A DNA stretch of 64,000 nucleotides from DASYML01 sp036399835 (lineage in GTDB: Bacteria; Acidobacteriota; Blastocatellia; Pyrinomonadales; Pyrinomonadaceae): positions 9,986-73,985 of the forward strand of contig DASWMI010000047.1 in the NCBI GenBank assembly GCA_036399835.1, given 5' to 3'. Position 1 is the stretch's first letter. Each line of letters opens with the position of its first letter. Under the pieces are notes generated by a model. It saw only the letters and a program-made list of their open reading frames with translations, ran no database searches and was not told the DNA's origin. A program made the position numbers and the translations under genes. Below, one piece after another: positions 7,904 to 17,006 of this stretch.

Positions 7904-10093
7904 TCATCTCACACTGACAACCACGTGGTTGGCTTCGAGAGCATTGCCGGTCGCGCGTTGCAGCTCGGCGATGGCCTTGTTCAAATCCGTCTGTGCGCGC
8001 AGCTCGTTACCGCGCGCGTTGGTCAACTGCGTCTGGCGTTCGAGCACGAGGAAGACCGTTGACTGGCCCGCGTCCAGCTTGCGCTGTTCGCTGGCAAACT
8101 GCTGTTCGGAAGCAGACCGCGCGTTGGCCGCCGCGCGCAGCCTGGACTCAGCCGTGCGCACAGACTGCAAGGCGTTGCGCACGTCAACCTGAATAAATTG
8201 CTCAAGCTGCTCGCGCTGCGTAGAAATACGCTGGCCTTCGACGAGAGAGCGGCCCAGTTGCGCCTCCGCCGTGCGATTGCGAAGCGGCAGGTTGAGCTGG
8301 ACGCCAACGCGGAAATTGTTGTAACGATTGGCAGCCAGATTTTCAAGCGACTGCGGATAGCCGCCGACCAGATTTTCAGAAATAGTTTGCACGGGCGGAA
8401 GCGGCAGCGGTTCGAGGCCGTTCAAGGCAGAGAGCTGGTTGATGCGGTCGCGTAGCTGCGCGTTGGAAGCCGTCAGAGGGTTGGCCCCCGTAGTGTTGAC
8501 GGACCCGGCGAGGCCGACCACGCCGTAGCTGCCGATAAGGTCCACCTGCGGTTTGGTCTGCTCGCGAAAATAACGCTGGTCTATCTGGTTAATCTCGCCC
8601 GCAACCGTTGATTGTTGCAGCTCTGGCCGATTCGCCATCGCAGACTCCATCGCCTCCGGCAGAGAGATGGAGGGAGGCTGTACGTCAACATCGTCGGTCG
8701 GAATCAGTTGTTGATTCCAGAAGGTCGAGCGGCGATTTTCGGCGATCAGGTTCTTCAAGTTGTTTTCCGCGCGCGAGACATCTTCGAGCGCCGTGTAGAC
8801 GCTCTGCTCATAACCCGAAATCTGTGCTTCCGCCGCCACGACATCAATCGGCGCGAGCACGCCTTCCTGGACCAGCCGCCTGTTATGCTCAAGCTGCGCG
8901 CGCGCATCCGTCACGGCATCGCGTTGAATCTGCAAGTTGCGCAGAGCGAAAACCATATCCCAGTAAGCGCGCTGAACGTTGGTGATGACTTCAATCGTGC
9001 GCTGTCGAAACTGCGCGTCCGTGAGAGAAAGATTCTTCCTGGCAATCTCTATCTGACGACGACTGTTGTCGAAGCGCAGGCCGCGCCAGAGCGGTTGCGT
9101 GTAGTTGAAGGTGAGCGCCGTCGGATATTGCGGGTTGAGCGCGGCAAACTGGTTGTTGGTCGTCTGTCGAATCGAGGAGAAGTCAACGCGATAACCGCCG
9201 CCATACTTCGGCACGAGACCTTCCATCCGCGCCGTCCCCGTAAAATCCGCCTGCTGGACAGAGCCGCTTGAGCTGCCGCTGAGAAAGCTGGAGACGGGGA
9301 CGGTCGAACGCTCGTAGTAAGAGAGCGAGCTGAGGCGCGGGTCATAAACGCCGCGCGCTCCGCTCAAATCAAACTCGGCAATCCTCACGTTCTGGCGCGA
9401 GACCTCTATGTCCTTATTATTTTCGAGCGCCATCGCAATCGCTTCACGCAGAGAGAGCGGGCGCTGCGCCGCCATGTCAACGCCGACGCGGCTCAGCTCA
9501 GGCAGTGGACCAGCCGTCTGCGCGCGATAATCCGGCGCAACCTTCGGCACCGGAATCAACTGCTCAGGCGCAGGCATAGGCACGCTCTCTCGCCCGGGCG
9601 GGCGCGACGGCTGCGGACCCTGCACGGGCGCAGCGCCTTGCTCTGGTCCAGGCTGCGCGGCGGGCGCAGTAGTTGTAGTAGTGCCCGGCAGTAAAGCATC
9701 AGTCGTCGGGATGGCGGAGGTGGGCGCAAAGCCCTGCGGCGTCTGCGGCTGTGTCGCAGGCCCCTGCGATGGTCCACGATTCTGCTGCTCTGTCTGCGTC
9801 GTGGGCTGGACGCTCTGTTCCGTCTGTCCGGCTGTGGTCGCGGGTCGCACGTTACCCCCGGGCGGCGGGGCCTGGCCCTGCGGCGCGTTGGCAGAGGGCG
9901 CAGCCTGCGCGCCGCTCGCGGAAGACGGCGCGCTTGTCGTCCCCTGCGGCGGATTGTTGGCCGAAGGAGCGGGACTGACGGGCGCGCTCGCGCCTGTTTG
10001 TTGCGCGGACGTAGAGGGAGCAATTAAAAGCAGTAAGAGAAGCGCGGTCGCGGGCAGCGCGCGTGAAAACAGATAACGAATCAACATAATCAA
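7904..10093 (-). CDS. TolC-family outer-membrane efflux channel with long Pro/Gln-rich leader
   Basis: A 729-residue outer-membrane factor, last gene of a tetR-adaptor-RND-channel operon. A signal peptide (ALPATALLLLLLIAPSTSAQQ) is followed by about 150 residues of low complexity rich in Pro, Gln, Ala, Ser and Thr. Two OEP domains follow, opening with REAIAMALENNKDIEVSRQN and continuing in long heptad-rich helices typical of the trans-periplasmic alpha barrel. It would form the exit duct for the RND pump encoded upstream. Ordinary TolC homologues lack such an extended disordered N-terminus, so this part may interact with peptidoglycan or the outer membrane. The start could be ATG 10093 or 10087. 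Confidence 0.9.
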   Translation of the reverse strand: MIMLIRYLFSRALPATALLLLLLIAPSTSAQQTGASAPVSPAPSANNPPQGTTSAPSSASGAQAAPSANAPQGQAPPPGGNVRPATTAGQTEQSVQPTTQTEQQNRGPSQGPATQPQTPQGFAPTSAIPTTDALLPGTTTTTAPAAQPGPEQGAAPVQGPQPSRPPGRESVPMPAPEQLIPVPKVAPDYRAQTAGPLPELSRVGVDMAAQRPLSLREAIAMALENNKDIEVSRQNVRIAEFDLSGARGVYDPRLSSLSYYERSTVPVSSFLSGSSSGSVQQADFTGTARMEGLVPKYGGGYRVDFSSIRQTTNNQFAALNPQYPTALTFNYTQPLWRGLRFDNSRRQIEIARKNLSLTDAQFRQRTIEVITNVQRAYWDMVFALRNLQIQRDAVTDARAQLEHNRRLVQEGVLAPIDVVAAEAQISGYEQSVYTALEDVSRAENNLKNLIAENRRSTFWNQQLIPTDDVDVQPPSISLPEAMESAMANRPELQQSTVAGEINQIDQRYFREQTKPQVDLIGSYGVVGLAGSVNTTGANPLTASNAQLRDRINQLSALNGLEPLPLPPVQTISENLVGGYPQSLENLAANRYNNFRVGVQLNLPLRNRTAEAQLGRSLVEGQRISTQREQLEQFIQVDVRNALQSVRTAESRLRAAANARSASEQQFASEQRKLDAGQSTVFLVLERQTQLTNARGNELRAQTDLNKAIAELQRATGNALEANHVVVSVR

Positions 10094-10160
10094 GAGCCTA
10101 AACTAAACGGCTGGAGCGGTTAATTTATGCTTATCAAGGCAAACCGGACCAGCCGAGTAA

Positions 10161-13100
10161 TCATCTGCCAATCAAGCCAAAAAATGAGGCCGAGGCGGTC
10201 GCCACTTTCCTGCGCGCCCAGGCGAATGTCCCGTTGACGCCGTGGCCTATGCGACCCCAGACGCGGCTTCTGCCCAGGTCGTCAAAGAGCGAATAGAAGA
10301 CTGGCACGGCGAGCAGCGTCAGCAACAGGCAGAGAGACTGGCCGCCGACCACCAGCACGCCTATGGACCTGTTTGTGCCCGCGCCTGGACCAGTCGAGAG
10401 CACGAGCGGCATCATCCCGGCGACGAGCGCGATGGTCGTCATCAGAATCGGGCGCAGGCGGTCGCGGTTCGATTGAATAATCGCATCGTGCCGCTCCATG
10501 CCGCGCGCTCGCAGCTCGTTCGTGTGGTCAATCTGCAAGATAGCGTTCTTCTTGACGACGCCGAAGAGCAGCAGCAACCCGAGACCGGAGAAGATATTGA
10601 CGGTCTGCCCAGTGACGAGTAGCGAGACGATGCCGAAGGGAATGGCAAGCGGCAGCGTCAGGAGAATCGTCACGGGGTGGATGAAGGATTCAAACTGCGC
10701 GGCCAGCACCATGTACATAAAGATAAAAGAGAGCGCGAAGGCCGTCAGGAAGTAAAGACCCGCGCGGCCCAGCTCTTTCGAGCGTCCGGCCAATCCGGTC
10801 GTGTAGGCGGAATCAATATTCAGCTCTTTGACAAACTGGTTCATCCTGTCAATGACAGCAGCCTGCGAGCCGCCGGGTCTGACGTTAGCCAGCAGCGTGA
10901 CCTGACGGCGGCGATTGAGGCGGTCAATCGCGGATGGACCAGTCCCCTCTTCAAGCCGGACCAGATTGTCCAGGCTCACCCACCCGACCTTGGCCGAAGC
11001 AACGATCATGCGCGAGAGACCCTCGGGGCTGATGCGATATTCGCCCGTCGCGCGGACGCGCACGTTAGATTGGTCCGTGCCTTCGTTAAAGGTCGAAACC
11101 TTCTGCCCCGCGACCAGAGTGTTAAGGGCCTGCGCGATGTCTCCGACGCGCACGCCGAAATCCCCTGCGCGCTCGCGGTCAATCACGACGCGCAGCTCCG
11201 GTTTACCGACGGTGAGCGTCGTATCCGCATCAACGACATCCGGAATCGTCTTCATCTTTGCCAGCAGGTCTTGCGAATACTGCGTCAGCTTTTGCAGGTC
11301 AGGCCCGCCGATGACGTACTGTATATCCGCGTTGCGAAACCCTCCGCCCGAAATCGCCGCCACCTGCTGGACGCTTGTACGCAACTCCGGATACTGCTTG
11401 ACGTACTTACCCAGAATCTCATTGCGTGCGCGGACCATAATCTGGTCCTGCGTCAGACTGCGCTCGGCAATCGGTTGGAGTCGTATGTAGATGGAAGCGG
11501 AGTTGACCTGTTGCTGCTGGCCGCCGCCGATGGTCGTCAGCGTGTCCATCACGCCCGGCAGTTGCTTGATTTCCGCGGCGATGCGCTGGGTCAAAGCAGA
11601 GGTCGCGGGCAGCGTGTAGCCTTCGGGCGTGCGGACGTTAATCTCAAACTGCGATTGGTCGTCAACGGGGAGAAAGTTTTTGCCGACGAACATAAAGAGC
11701 GGGACGATGCTCAGCGTGACCAGGATGCAGAGACCGACGACGACCCAGCGATGAGCCATGGACCACTTGAGCATCCAGGTGTAGGTCCGGTCAATCGGAC
11801 GATAAAAACGGGATTCCTTCGACCCGTGGTCCGAGCGCGGAGCATCATAGCTCGCCTGTTGCGGCGTGACGGGCACACCGAACTCGCCCGTCTCATCATA
11901 AATATTCTGCTCAGCCCCCTGGCCCGGCTCGCCCGCCACAACGCTCGACTCGTTGGCCGCCGCGCTCCTTTCGTTATCCTCATCAGGCTCGCTGCCGAGA
12001 CCAGCCGGAAGCGGGTCGTCCCTGCGTTTGATGAGACGCGCGGCGAGCATCGGCGTGAGCGTAAATGAGACAATCAGCGAGACGGCGATGGCGAAGGATG
12101 AAGTAAAGCCGAAGGAGGACATAAAGCGTCCGACGATGCCCTTCATAAAGCCTACGGGGATAAAGACCGCGAGCAGGGAAAGCGTCGTCGCCATCACCGC
12201 GAGACCGATTTCGCGCGTTCCCTCGATGGCTGCCTGAAAGGGCGGCATCCCCTTCTCTTCGATAAAGCGAAAGATGTTTTCAAGCACCACAATCGCGTCG
12301 TCAATGACGATGCCGACCATTAGCGTCAGCGCGAGCATGGTGATTTGATTGAGCGTGTAGCCCATCGCCGCCATCAGGCCGAAGGTGGCGATGATGGAGG
12401 TCGGGATAGCGATGGCCGCGATCATCGTCGAGCGCAGGTTCCAGAGAAAGATGAAGACAACGATGGCTGCCAGGATGCCGCCTTCGATCAGATGCTTCTC
12501 TATGCTTTCGAGCGAAGCCTTGATGAAGACGGACTGGTCGCCGACAATCTCCGCCCTGTAGCCCGCAGGAATAATCTTCTTTATCTCTGCCAGACGCTCC
12601 TTGACGGCATCGGCCACGGCTACAGTGTTTTGGCCCGACTGCTTCGAGACGACGAGCGTGACGGCGGGCTGGCCGTTCAAGAGGGCTTCCGTGCGCTGTT
12701 CTTCCGCGCCGTCCTCTGCGTAGCCGACATCGCTCAGCTTGACGGCATACGTGCCGCGATTGGCAACGACTAGATTGTTGAACTCAGCCGGAGACGTGAT
12801 GCGGCCCAGGGTGCGCACCGTGACTTCGCGTTGTCCTTCGTCAATGCGACCGCCGGGGACTTCCATGTTCTGAAGCCGCACGGCGTTGGTTACTTCGGCA
12901 ACCGTCACGTTAAAGGCGCGCAGCTTGTCAGGGTCAACATAAATCTGTATCTCGCGCTCGCGCCCGCCCACTATCTCGACCTTACCGACACCGTTGAGGC
13001 TCTCTATGTTCTTCTTAATCTGGTTGTCGGCCATGTCCGTCACCTCGCGCAAAGAGCGCGGAGCGGAGACGGCTATACGAAGGACGGGCGCGGCGTCCGT

Positions 13101-13499
13101 GTCCAGCTTCTGGACGATGGGCTGCTCCGCAGTCTCCGGCAGGTCCGGCACGATGAGGTTGACTTTATCGCGGACCTCCTGCGCGGCCACGTCTGCGTTC
13201 TTCTCAAGCAGGAAGGTGATAAAGACCTGCGAGACGCCCTCGACAGAGGTCGAGCGCAGCTCATCAATCCCGCTGATGGTATTGACGGCCTCTTCAACCT
13301 TGTCTGTAATCTCCGTCTCGACTTCCTGCGGCGACGCGCCAGGGTTGAGGACCGTGACGGTAATCGTCGGCAGGTCAATCTTTGGAAAAAGGTCCACGCC
13401 CAGGCTAAAGAAAGAGAAGATGCCGACCACCGTCAGCGACAAAATCAACATCGTCGCAAAGACCGGACGGCGAACACAGATTTCAGCAAGCTTTTGCAT
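10161..13499 (-). CDS. RND-family (HAE1/AcrB-like) efflux pump inner-membrane transporter
   Basis: A 1112-residue proton-driven exporter. The N-terminus (ICVRRPVFATMLILSLTVVG) is classical for hydrophobe/amphiphile efflux RND pumps. TM4 carries the proton-relay Asp-Asp pair in GIVIDDAIVVLENI, and both porter repeats are present. An acidic, Ser/Pro-rich stretch of about 80 residues is inserted in the cytoplasmic loop between the two halves (after RLIKRRDDP), which AcrB lacks and which makes the protein longer than usual. It sits between the adaptor and the TolC-like channel, so all three parts of the pump are encoded together under a TetR repressor. The substrate range cannot be inferred. Confidence 0.95.
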   Translation of the reverse strand: MQKLAEICVRRPVFATMLILSLTVVGIFSFFSLGVDLFPKIDLPTITVTVLNPGASPQEVETEITDKVEEAVNTISGIDELRSTSVEGVSQVFITFLLEKNADVAAQEVRDKVNLIVPDLPETAEQPIVQKLDTDAAPVLRIAVSAPRSLREVTDMADNQIKKNIESLNGVGKVEIVGGREREIQIYVDPDKLRAFNVTVAEVTNAVRLQNMEVPGGRIDEGQREVTVRTLGRITSPAEFNNLVVANRGTYAVKLSDVGYAEDGAEEQRTEALLNGQPAVTLVVSKQSGQNTVAVADAVKERLAEIKKIIPAGYRAEIVGDQSVFIKASLESIEKHLIEGGILAAIVVFIFLWNLRSTMIAAIAIPTSIIATFGLMAAMGYTLNQITMLALTLMVGIVIDDAIVVLENIFRFIEEKGMPPFQAAIEGTREIGLAVMATTLSLLAVFIPVGFMKGIVGRFMSSFGFTSSFAIAVSLIVSFTLTPMLAARLIKRRDDPLPAGLGSEPDEDNERSAAANESSVVAGEPGQGAEQNIYDETGEFGVPVTPQQASYDAPRSDHGSKESRFYRPIDRTYTWMLKWSMAHRWVVVGLCILVTLSIVPLFMFVGKNFLPVDDQSQFEINVRTPEGYTLPATSALTQRIAAEIKQLPGVMDTLTTIGGGQQQQVNSASIYIRLQPIAERSLTQDQIMVRARNEILGKYVKQYPELRTSVQQVAAISGGGFRNADIQYVIGGPDLQKLTQYSQDLLAKMKTIPDVVDADTTLTVGKPELRVVIDRERAGDFGVRVGDIAQALNTLVAGQKVSTFNEGTDQSNVRVRATGEYRISPEGLSRMIVASAKVGWVSLDNLVRLEEGTGPSAIDRLNRRRQVTLLANVRPGGSQAAVIDRMNQFVKELNIDSAYTTGLAGRSKELGRAGLYFLTAFALSFIFMYMVLAAQFESFIHPVTILLTLPLAIPFGIVSLLVTGQTVNIFSGLGLLLLFGVVKKNAILQIDHTNELRARGMERHDAIIQSNRDRLRPILMTTIALVAGMMPLVLSTGPGAGTNRSIGVLVVGGQSLCLLLTLLAVPVFYSLFDDLGRSRVWGRIGHGVNGTFAWARRKVATASASFFGLIGR

Positions 13500-13505
13500 A
13501 ATTCA

Positions 13506-13582
13506 AGTCTGGAGTCCTAGAGTCCGAGAGTCAAAGAGCTGGCTTCCGACTCCAGACTCTCAGACTCCCGGACTCTCGGACT
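13506..13582. repeat. AGTC/GACT heptamer-octamer inverted repeat between pump and adaptor genes
   Basis: AGTC recurs at 13506, 13513, 13521 and 13529, and its complement GACT at 13548, 13555, 13563, 13571 and 13579. The result is a long imperfect hairpin made of 7-8 nt words. It lies inside an operon, between the adaptor stop and the RND start, where it could tune the adaptor:pump expression ratio. Confidence 0.7.
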
Positions 13583-13584
13583 GT

Positions 13585-14847
13585 TTATTGTCTGACCGTT
13601 GCTCCGTCGCTGAGCTGTTCAAGATTGCTGGTCGCGACCAGCTCATCCGGCGCGACGCCCGATTTGACTTCGACCAGATCGCCCTCCGGCTGGCCCAACT
13701 GTACAAGGCGCATCTCCGCGCGCCCGTTCTTAATGACGAAGACGTGGCTCGATGTGCCTTCCGTGTGGACCGCTCGCGCGGGGATGAGCACGGCAGGCTG
13801 CGTCTGCGCTTGCTGCATACGCACGGTGGCAAACTGGCCCGGCTTTAAGAGTCCTTCTTCGTTATGAATTTGCGCTTCGACAGTCATGGTGCGAGAGGTG
13901 GCGTTGACATTTGGCGAGATGCGCGCGACGTGGCCGCTAAAGGTGCGGTCGGCGTAGGCGCTCGTCGTGACCGAAACGCTCTGGCCCAGTTGCACGCTGC
14001 CAAGCGCCTGCTCCGGCACGTCTATACGCATACGCAGCGGGTTCGTGCGAACGAGCGTCACGACCCTTGAAGAAGTAGTCACGTATTCGCCGAGGTCCGC
14101 CTGGCGGTCCGCGACAAAGCCGCTCATCGGCGCCGTCACGACCGCATCATTAATGGCCTTCTGCGCCTGCGCAATCTGCGTCCGCGCAGCATCCACAGCC
14201 GCGTGCGCAGTCTGGACCGCAGCGTAGTTCTGCCGCGCCTGCTGAAGCGCCACCTCGTACTGTTGCTGCAACTGGTCGCGCTGCGCTCTCTGTTGGTCGT
14301 AGGCCGAGCGCGAGACATCGCCGGACTCGATCAAACGCTCGAAGCGCCGCAACTGCTTTTCGGCTAATTCGAGCACCACACGAGCAGAGCCGACTTCGGG
14401 CACGCGCAAGGGGTCGAAGCTCTGGCCCGGGCGCAAGCCTATGCGCGCTTCGGCCTGACGTTGCGCCGCCTGTGCCTGCTGGACCTGTGCCTGCGCTTGG
14501 TCCAGACGTATGCGCGCGTCGCGGTCGTCCAGGCGTATCAAGACTGCGCCGCGCTGCACGTAGCTGCCGAGGTCCACGTTGACGGCGACGACCTTGCCTC
14601 CGACCGCCGGAGCAACTTCCGTTTGTTCATCTCCGGCGAGGCTTCCCGTTGCTTCAAAGAAGCGCGGCAGGTCTCGCCTGATGGCCGCCACAGTGCTCAC
14701 TTCGACGATAGTCGGCGGAGCAGAGGCAGAGTTCGCCGCATTATTATTTGTTTTCGCATTCGTGCCCCTGCACCCGAGCGCGAGCAGGCTCGAAGACAAC
14801 AGGAGCAGAGCGAGTGATAAAAGCCTCGTTTGATTACGGGAGATCAT
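13585..14847 (-). CDS. RND efflux periplasmic adaptor (membrane fusion protein, lipoprotein)
   Basis: A 420-residue HlyD/AcrA-type adaptor linking the RND pump to the TolC-like channel. The N-terminal signal ends in a lipobox-like LLALGC, so the protein is probably anchored by lipid to the inner membrane. The split lipoyl domain is recognised from VGGKVVAVNVDLGSYVQRGA and MSGFVADRQADLGEYV. Between them a long Gln/Ala-rich hairpin coiled coil (about residues 110-215) contacts the channel, followed by the beta-barrel domain. The start overlaps the tetR stop by four bases (14844-14847), a sign of translational coupling. Confidence 0.92.
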   Translation of the reverse strand: MISRNQTRLLSLALLLLSSSLLALGCRGTNAKTNNNAANSASAPPTIVEVSTVAAIRRDLPRFFEATGSLAGDEQTEVAPAVGGKVVAVNVDLGSYVQRGAVLIRLDDRDARIRLDQAQAQVQQAQAAQRQAEARIGLRPGQSFDPLRVPEVGSARVVLELAEKQLRRFERLIESGDVSRSAYDQQRAQRDQLQQQYEVALQQARQNYAAVQTAHAAVDAARTQIAQAQKAINDAVVTAPMSGFVADRQADLGEYVTTSSRVVTLVRTNPLRMRIDVPEQALGSVQLGQSVSVTTSAYADRTFSGHVARISPNVNATSRTMTVEAQIHNEEGLLKPGQFATVRMQQAQTQPAVLIPARAVHTEGTSSHVFVIKNGRAEMRLVQLGQPEGDLVEVKSGVAPDELVATSNLEQLSDGATVRQ

Positions 14848-15575
14848 CTTGTCTGTTTTTTCTTGGTTGCAGCGCGAACGCTGGTGCGCCTTTGCTGTTC
14901 ATGGCGTGGCCGCGCGGAGGCGGCCTGGATGCCCTGTAGTAAAATGTTCGTAAACTCACTCGCGGCCTGCTCGTTTGTAATTTGGAGTAGACTACGCTCA
15001 GTGTCCCACAAGGTGTTATTCAGCGAATGATGAATAATCATCCCGGCGAAGGCGCGGACCACCACGACCGGGTCAACGTCTCGAAAAACCCCATCCTGCT
15101 GCCGCTCTCGTATGTACCCGCAGAGGAATTCGTAGAGCGGCCTGACGCTTCTTTCCCAGAACATCTGCTTTAACTCATGCCCTTCGAGTGCGGCGTGCGT
15201 TAGGAGACGCAGGAACTGCGTGTCATGCTCGTGATGCTGCATCATCGCCATCGCAAGCTGTTCAAAGACCGCCTGGTCATCCTTGCGCGCGATGGCTTCG
15301 GACAATAGCTCGCAGGGGTCCTGCATCCCGTCGGCGCAGGCCTTCTGGTCCAGAATCGCGTGGTACAGCTCTTCCTTGGTCGCAAAGTGGCGAAAGACCA
15401 TCGCTTCCGAAACGCCTGCGGCCTGAGCTATCTCTTTGGTCGTCGTCCCGCGAAAGCCGCGACGCGCAAAGAGGTCCATCGCCAGACAGAGGATTTGCTG
15501 CCTGCGCTCGTCACCGGCCATACGCGTCGCCGGCAACGCAGCTTCGTTAGGGGTGCTGCTGACTTGCTTGCTCAC
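14844..15575 (-). CDS. TetR-family repressor of the efflux operon
   Basis: A 243-residue TetR protein, first gene of the efflux operon. The N-terminal helix-turn-helix is clear (TTTKEIAQAAGVSEAMVFRHF, residues about 45-65), after a charged leader; the C-terminal helical domain would bind the inducing drug. GTG at 15575 is the start. An 18-bp perfect palindrome sits 35 bp upstream, over the promoter, which indicates autorepression of the whole operon. The protein ends in a basic tail. Regulators of this kind commonly sense the pump substrate. Confidence 0.9.
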   Translation of the reverse strand: MSKQVSSTPNEAALPATRMAGDERRQQILCLAMDLFARRGFRGTTTKEIAQAAGVSEAMVFRHFATKEELYHAILDQKACADGMQDPCELLSEAIARKDDQAVFEQLAMAMMQHHEHDTQFLRLLTHAALEGHELKQMFWERSVRPLYEFLCGYIRERQQDGVFRDVDPVVVVRAFAGMIIHHSLNNTLWDTERSLLQITNEQAASEFTNILLQGIQAASARPRHEQQRRTSVRAATKKKQTR

Positions 15576-15609
15576 TAATTATCGTATTCCGTTTCTACCG
15601 AATTTCCGC

Positions 15610-15650
15610 TAAGTAAGTACTTACTTACCAAGTTTTTCAAACGATGTCAA
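15610..15650 (-). promoter_or_regulatory. Efflux operon promoter with TetR operator palindrome
   Basis: On the minus strand TTGACA (15645-15650) is a perfect -35. Exactly 17 nt further, where a -10 should be, begins an 18-bp perfect palindrome, TAAGTAAGTACTTACTTA (15610-15627). A bound TetR dimer would therefore cover the -10 and block transcription. Confidence 0.75.
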
Positions 15651-15963
15651 GCGACTCGCAGTTTCACTAATTTTTTGCTCGCAGAGAGAAAAGAGCCGTT
15701 ATTGCCTGTACTGTTCCCGACCTTTGCGTTATCCTTCTCGTACCTTTTCGCAACAAAGATGCAAGCTGCGACGCGACGCGCCCCTCAAGGGAAACGGGCG
15801 CGCGTGCGTGTCTTCATTTAACGGGGGCGAAGCGGCGCGGCATCGGCACATTGTTTGCTCTGTTGTAATCGGTACGACGCTTTTTTTTGCGGGGGCTGAC
15901 TCGCACTCCCACTGGCAGAGAGTTATCAAACTGTTAATCTACTAATGAAGGAGAGAAATCGAG
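15651..15963. other. Gene-poor gap upstream of the DUF883-like gene
   Basis: No credible gene. It holds a GC-rich imperfect hairpin (about 15775-15805) and a T8 run near 15884. A 73-codon frame at 15724-15945 lacks a ribosome site and any protein-like character. A small RNA or long leader is possible, but I see no direct support. Confidence 0.4.
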
Positions 15964-16437
15964 ATGTCACAGAATTTTGGTGGAGGAAACGAAGGACGAG
16001 GAGCAACCGGAAGCACAGGGTCTTCTGATACAGGCACAGGTACTGGCAGCGGAGCCGGAACGGGCGCTGGCAGCGGAACAGGCTCAGGCGCAGGGACAGG
16101 CTCAACCACCGGCAGCGGTAGCGGCAGCGGTCAGGGCATGACGACCACGGGCACAGGCGCTGGCACGGGCGCTGGCACTGCGACAGCGCCGGGGTTGGCC
16201 GGGACTGCGCAGCAGTACGGGCAGAAAATAGCCGATGCCGCGACGACGGCCAAAGATTATGTCAGCGACAAGGTGGCGCCGGTCGTGGACAAGATCAAGG
16301 ATATTCAGAACGTAGACATCGGCGAGGTTGCGACGCAGGCCAAAGACTACGCGCGCCAGAATCCGGGCCAGGCGATTCTGATTTCCGCCGCGGCGGGCTT
16401 CGTCCTCGGACTCCTGCTGCGCGGCAGCAGACGATAA
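15964..16437 (+). CDS. Gly/Thr/Ser-rich DUF883-like membrane-anchored protein
   Basis: A 157-residue protein in two parts. Residues 1-75 are a nearly pure Gly/Ser/Thr/Ala repeat (GTGTGSGAGTGAGSGTGSG and similar), probably disordered. Residues 80-157 contain amphipathic helices (KDYVSDKVAPVVDKIKD) and a C-terminal membrane segment with glycine zipper (ILISAAAGFVLGLLLRG), the arrangement of ElaB/YqjD/DUF883 inner-membrane proteins that in E. coli bind ribosomes in stationary phase. GAAGGAG lies about 10 bp before the ATG. It is followed by the holin-like and DUF3618-like genes, which often accompany it. Function is unproven here. Confidence 0.75.
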   Translation: MSQNFGGGNEGRGATGSTGSSDTGTGTGSGAGTGAGSGTGSGAGTGSTTGSGSGSGQGMTTTGTGAGTGAGTATAPGLAGTAQQYGQKIADAATTAKDYVSDKVAPVVDKIKDIQNVDIGEVATQAKDYARQNPGQAILISAAAGFVLGLLLRGSRR

Positions 16438-16446
16438 GAAAGATGC

Positions 16447-16525
16447 TTGACAGGTAGAACGTTGACAGGTGGCCGAAGAGGAAAACTTTTCTCCGTGGTC
16501 GCCTGTCACACGTCACTTGTCAACG
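16447..16525. repeat. TTGACAGG/CCTGTCA heptamer inverted repeat
   Basis: CGTTGACAGGTG at 16460-16471 pairs with CACTTGTCAACG at 16514-16525 (11 of 12). Further TTGACAGG and CCTGTCA words are spaced by multiples of about 7 nt. It fills the gap between the DUF883-like and holin-like genes. Confidence 0.65.
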
Positions 16526-16541
16526 AAGGGAGGCACGAGCG

Positions 16542-17006
16542 ATGGCTGAATTAGAGAGAAGGGCCGCGGCAACCGCGCCCGCGCGCAACAGCGATCCGGC
16601 TGCGGATGTGGAATCGTTGCCCGCGTTGTTTGGCAGACTGGGCGATGACGTGATGCAGTTGGTTGACACAAAGCTCAGTTTACTTAAAGTCGAAGTTAAA
16701 GAAGATGCCAGTGCTTACATTCGCGACGCCATCACGATAAGCATCGGCGGCGTCATTGCCGCCATCGGTTTCGCGCTCTTGAATGTGGCAATAGCGTTCG
16801 GAGTCTCCACGCTCTTTGCAGACACTTCCTTGAGCCAGCCCGCAAAATACGCGCTCGGTTTTGTCATCACGGGCGCGGTCTATCTGATTATCGGCGCGAT
16901 CATGTTGGTCGCGGCGAAAAACAAGCTGGCGAAACGCAATCCCGTGCCTGTACGATCCGTTGAGGAACTCAGAAAGGATAAGCAATGGCTGAAGAAAGAG
17001 ATGTAA
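16542..17006 (+). CDS. Holin-like (YqjE/Phage_holin_3_6 type) membrane protein
   Basis: A 154-residue protein with a soluble N-terminal part containing an amphipathic helix (MQLVDTKLSLLKVEVKED) and two transmembrane segments (ITISIGGVIAAIGFALLNVA and YALGFVITGAVYLIIGAIML). This matches the YqjE/holin-X superfamily, which despite its name is a chromosomal envelope protein and not a lysis factor. No phage genes surround it. GGGAGG precedes the start. Its end overlaps the following gene by 22 bases, so the two are translationally coupled. Confidence 0.78.
   Translation: MAELERRAAATAPARNSDPAADVESLPALFGRLGDDVMQLVDTKLSLLKVEVKEDASAYIRDAITISIGGVIAAIGFALLNVAIAFGVSTLFADTSLSQPAKYALGFVITGAVYLIIGAIMLVAAKNKLAKRNPVPVRSVEELRKDKQWLKKEM

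Noticed and set aside
10677..12068. Long plus-strand open frame (463 codons) opposite the RND pump
   Set aside because: It is antisense to a clear RND transporter, has no ribosome site and is rich in Arg, His and Leu as expected from the reverse frame of a GC-rich gene.
15724..15945. 73-codon open frame before the DUF883-like gene
   Set aside because: No ribosome site, no recognisable motif, and overlaps a hairpin and a T-run.
16542..17006. Prophage remnant suggested by the holin-like gene
   Set aside because: No integrase, structural or lysis genes nearby; this holin-like family is common in chromosomes as an envelope protein.
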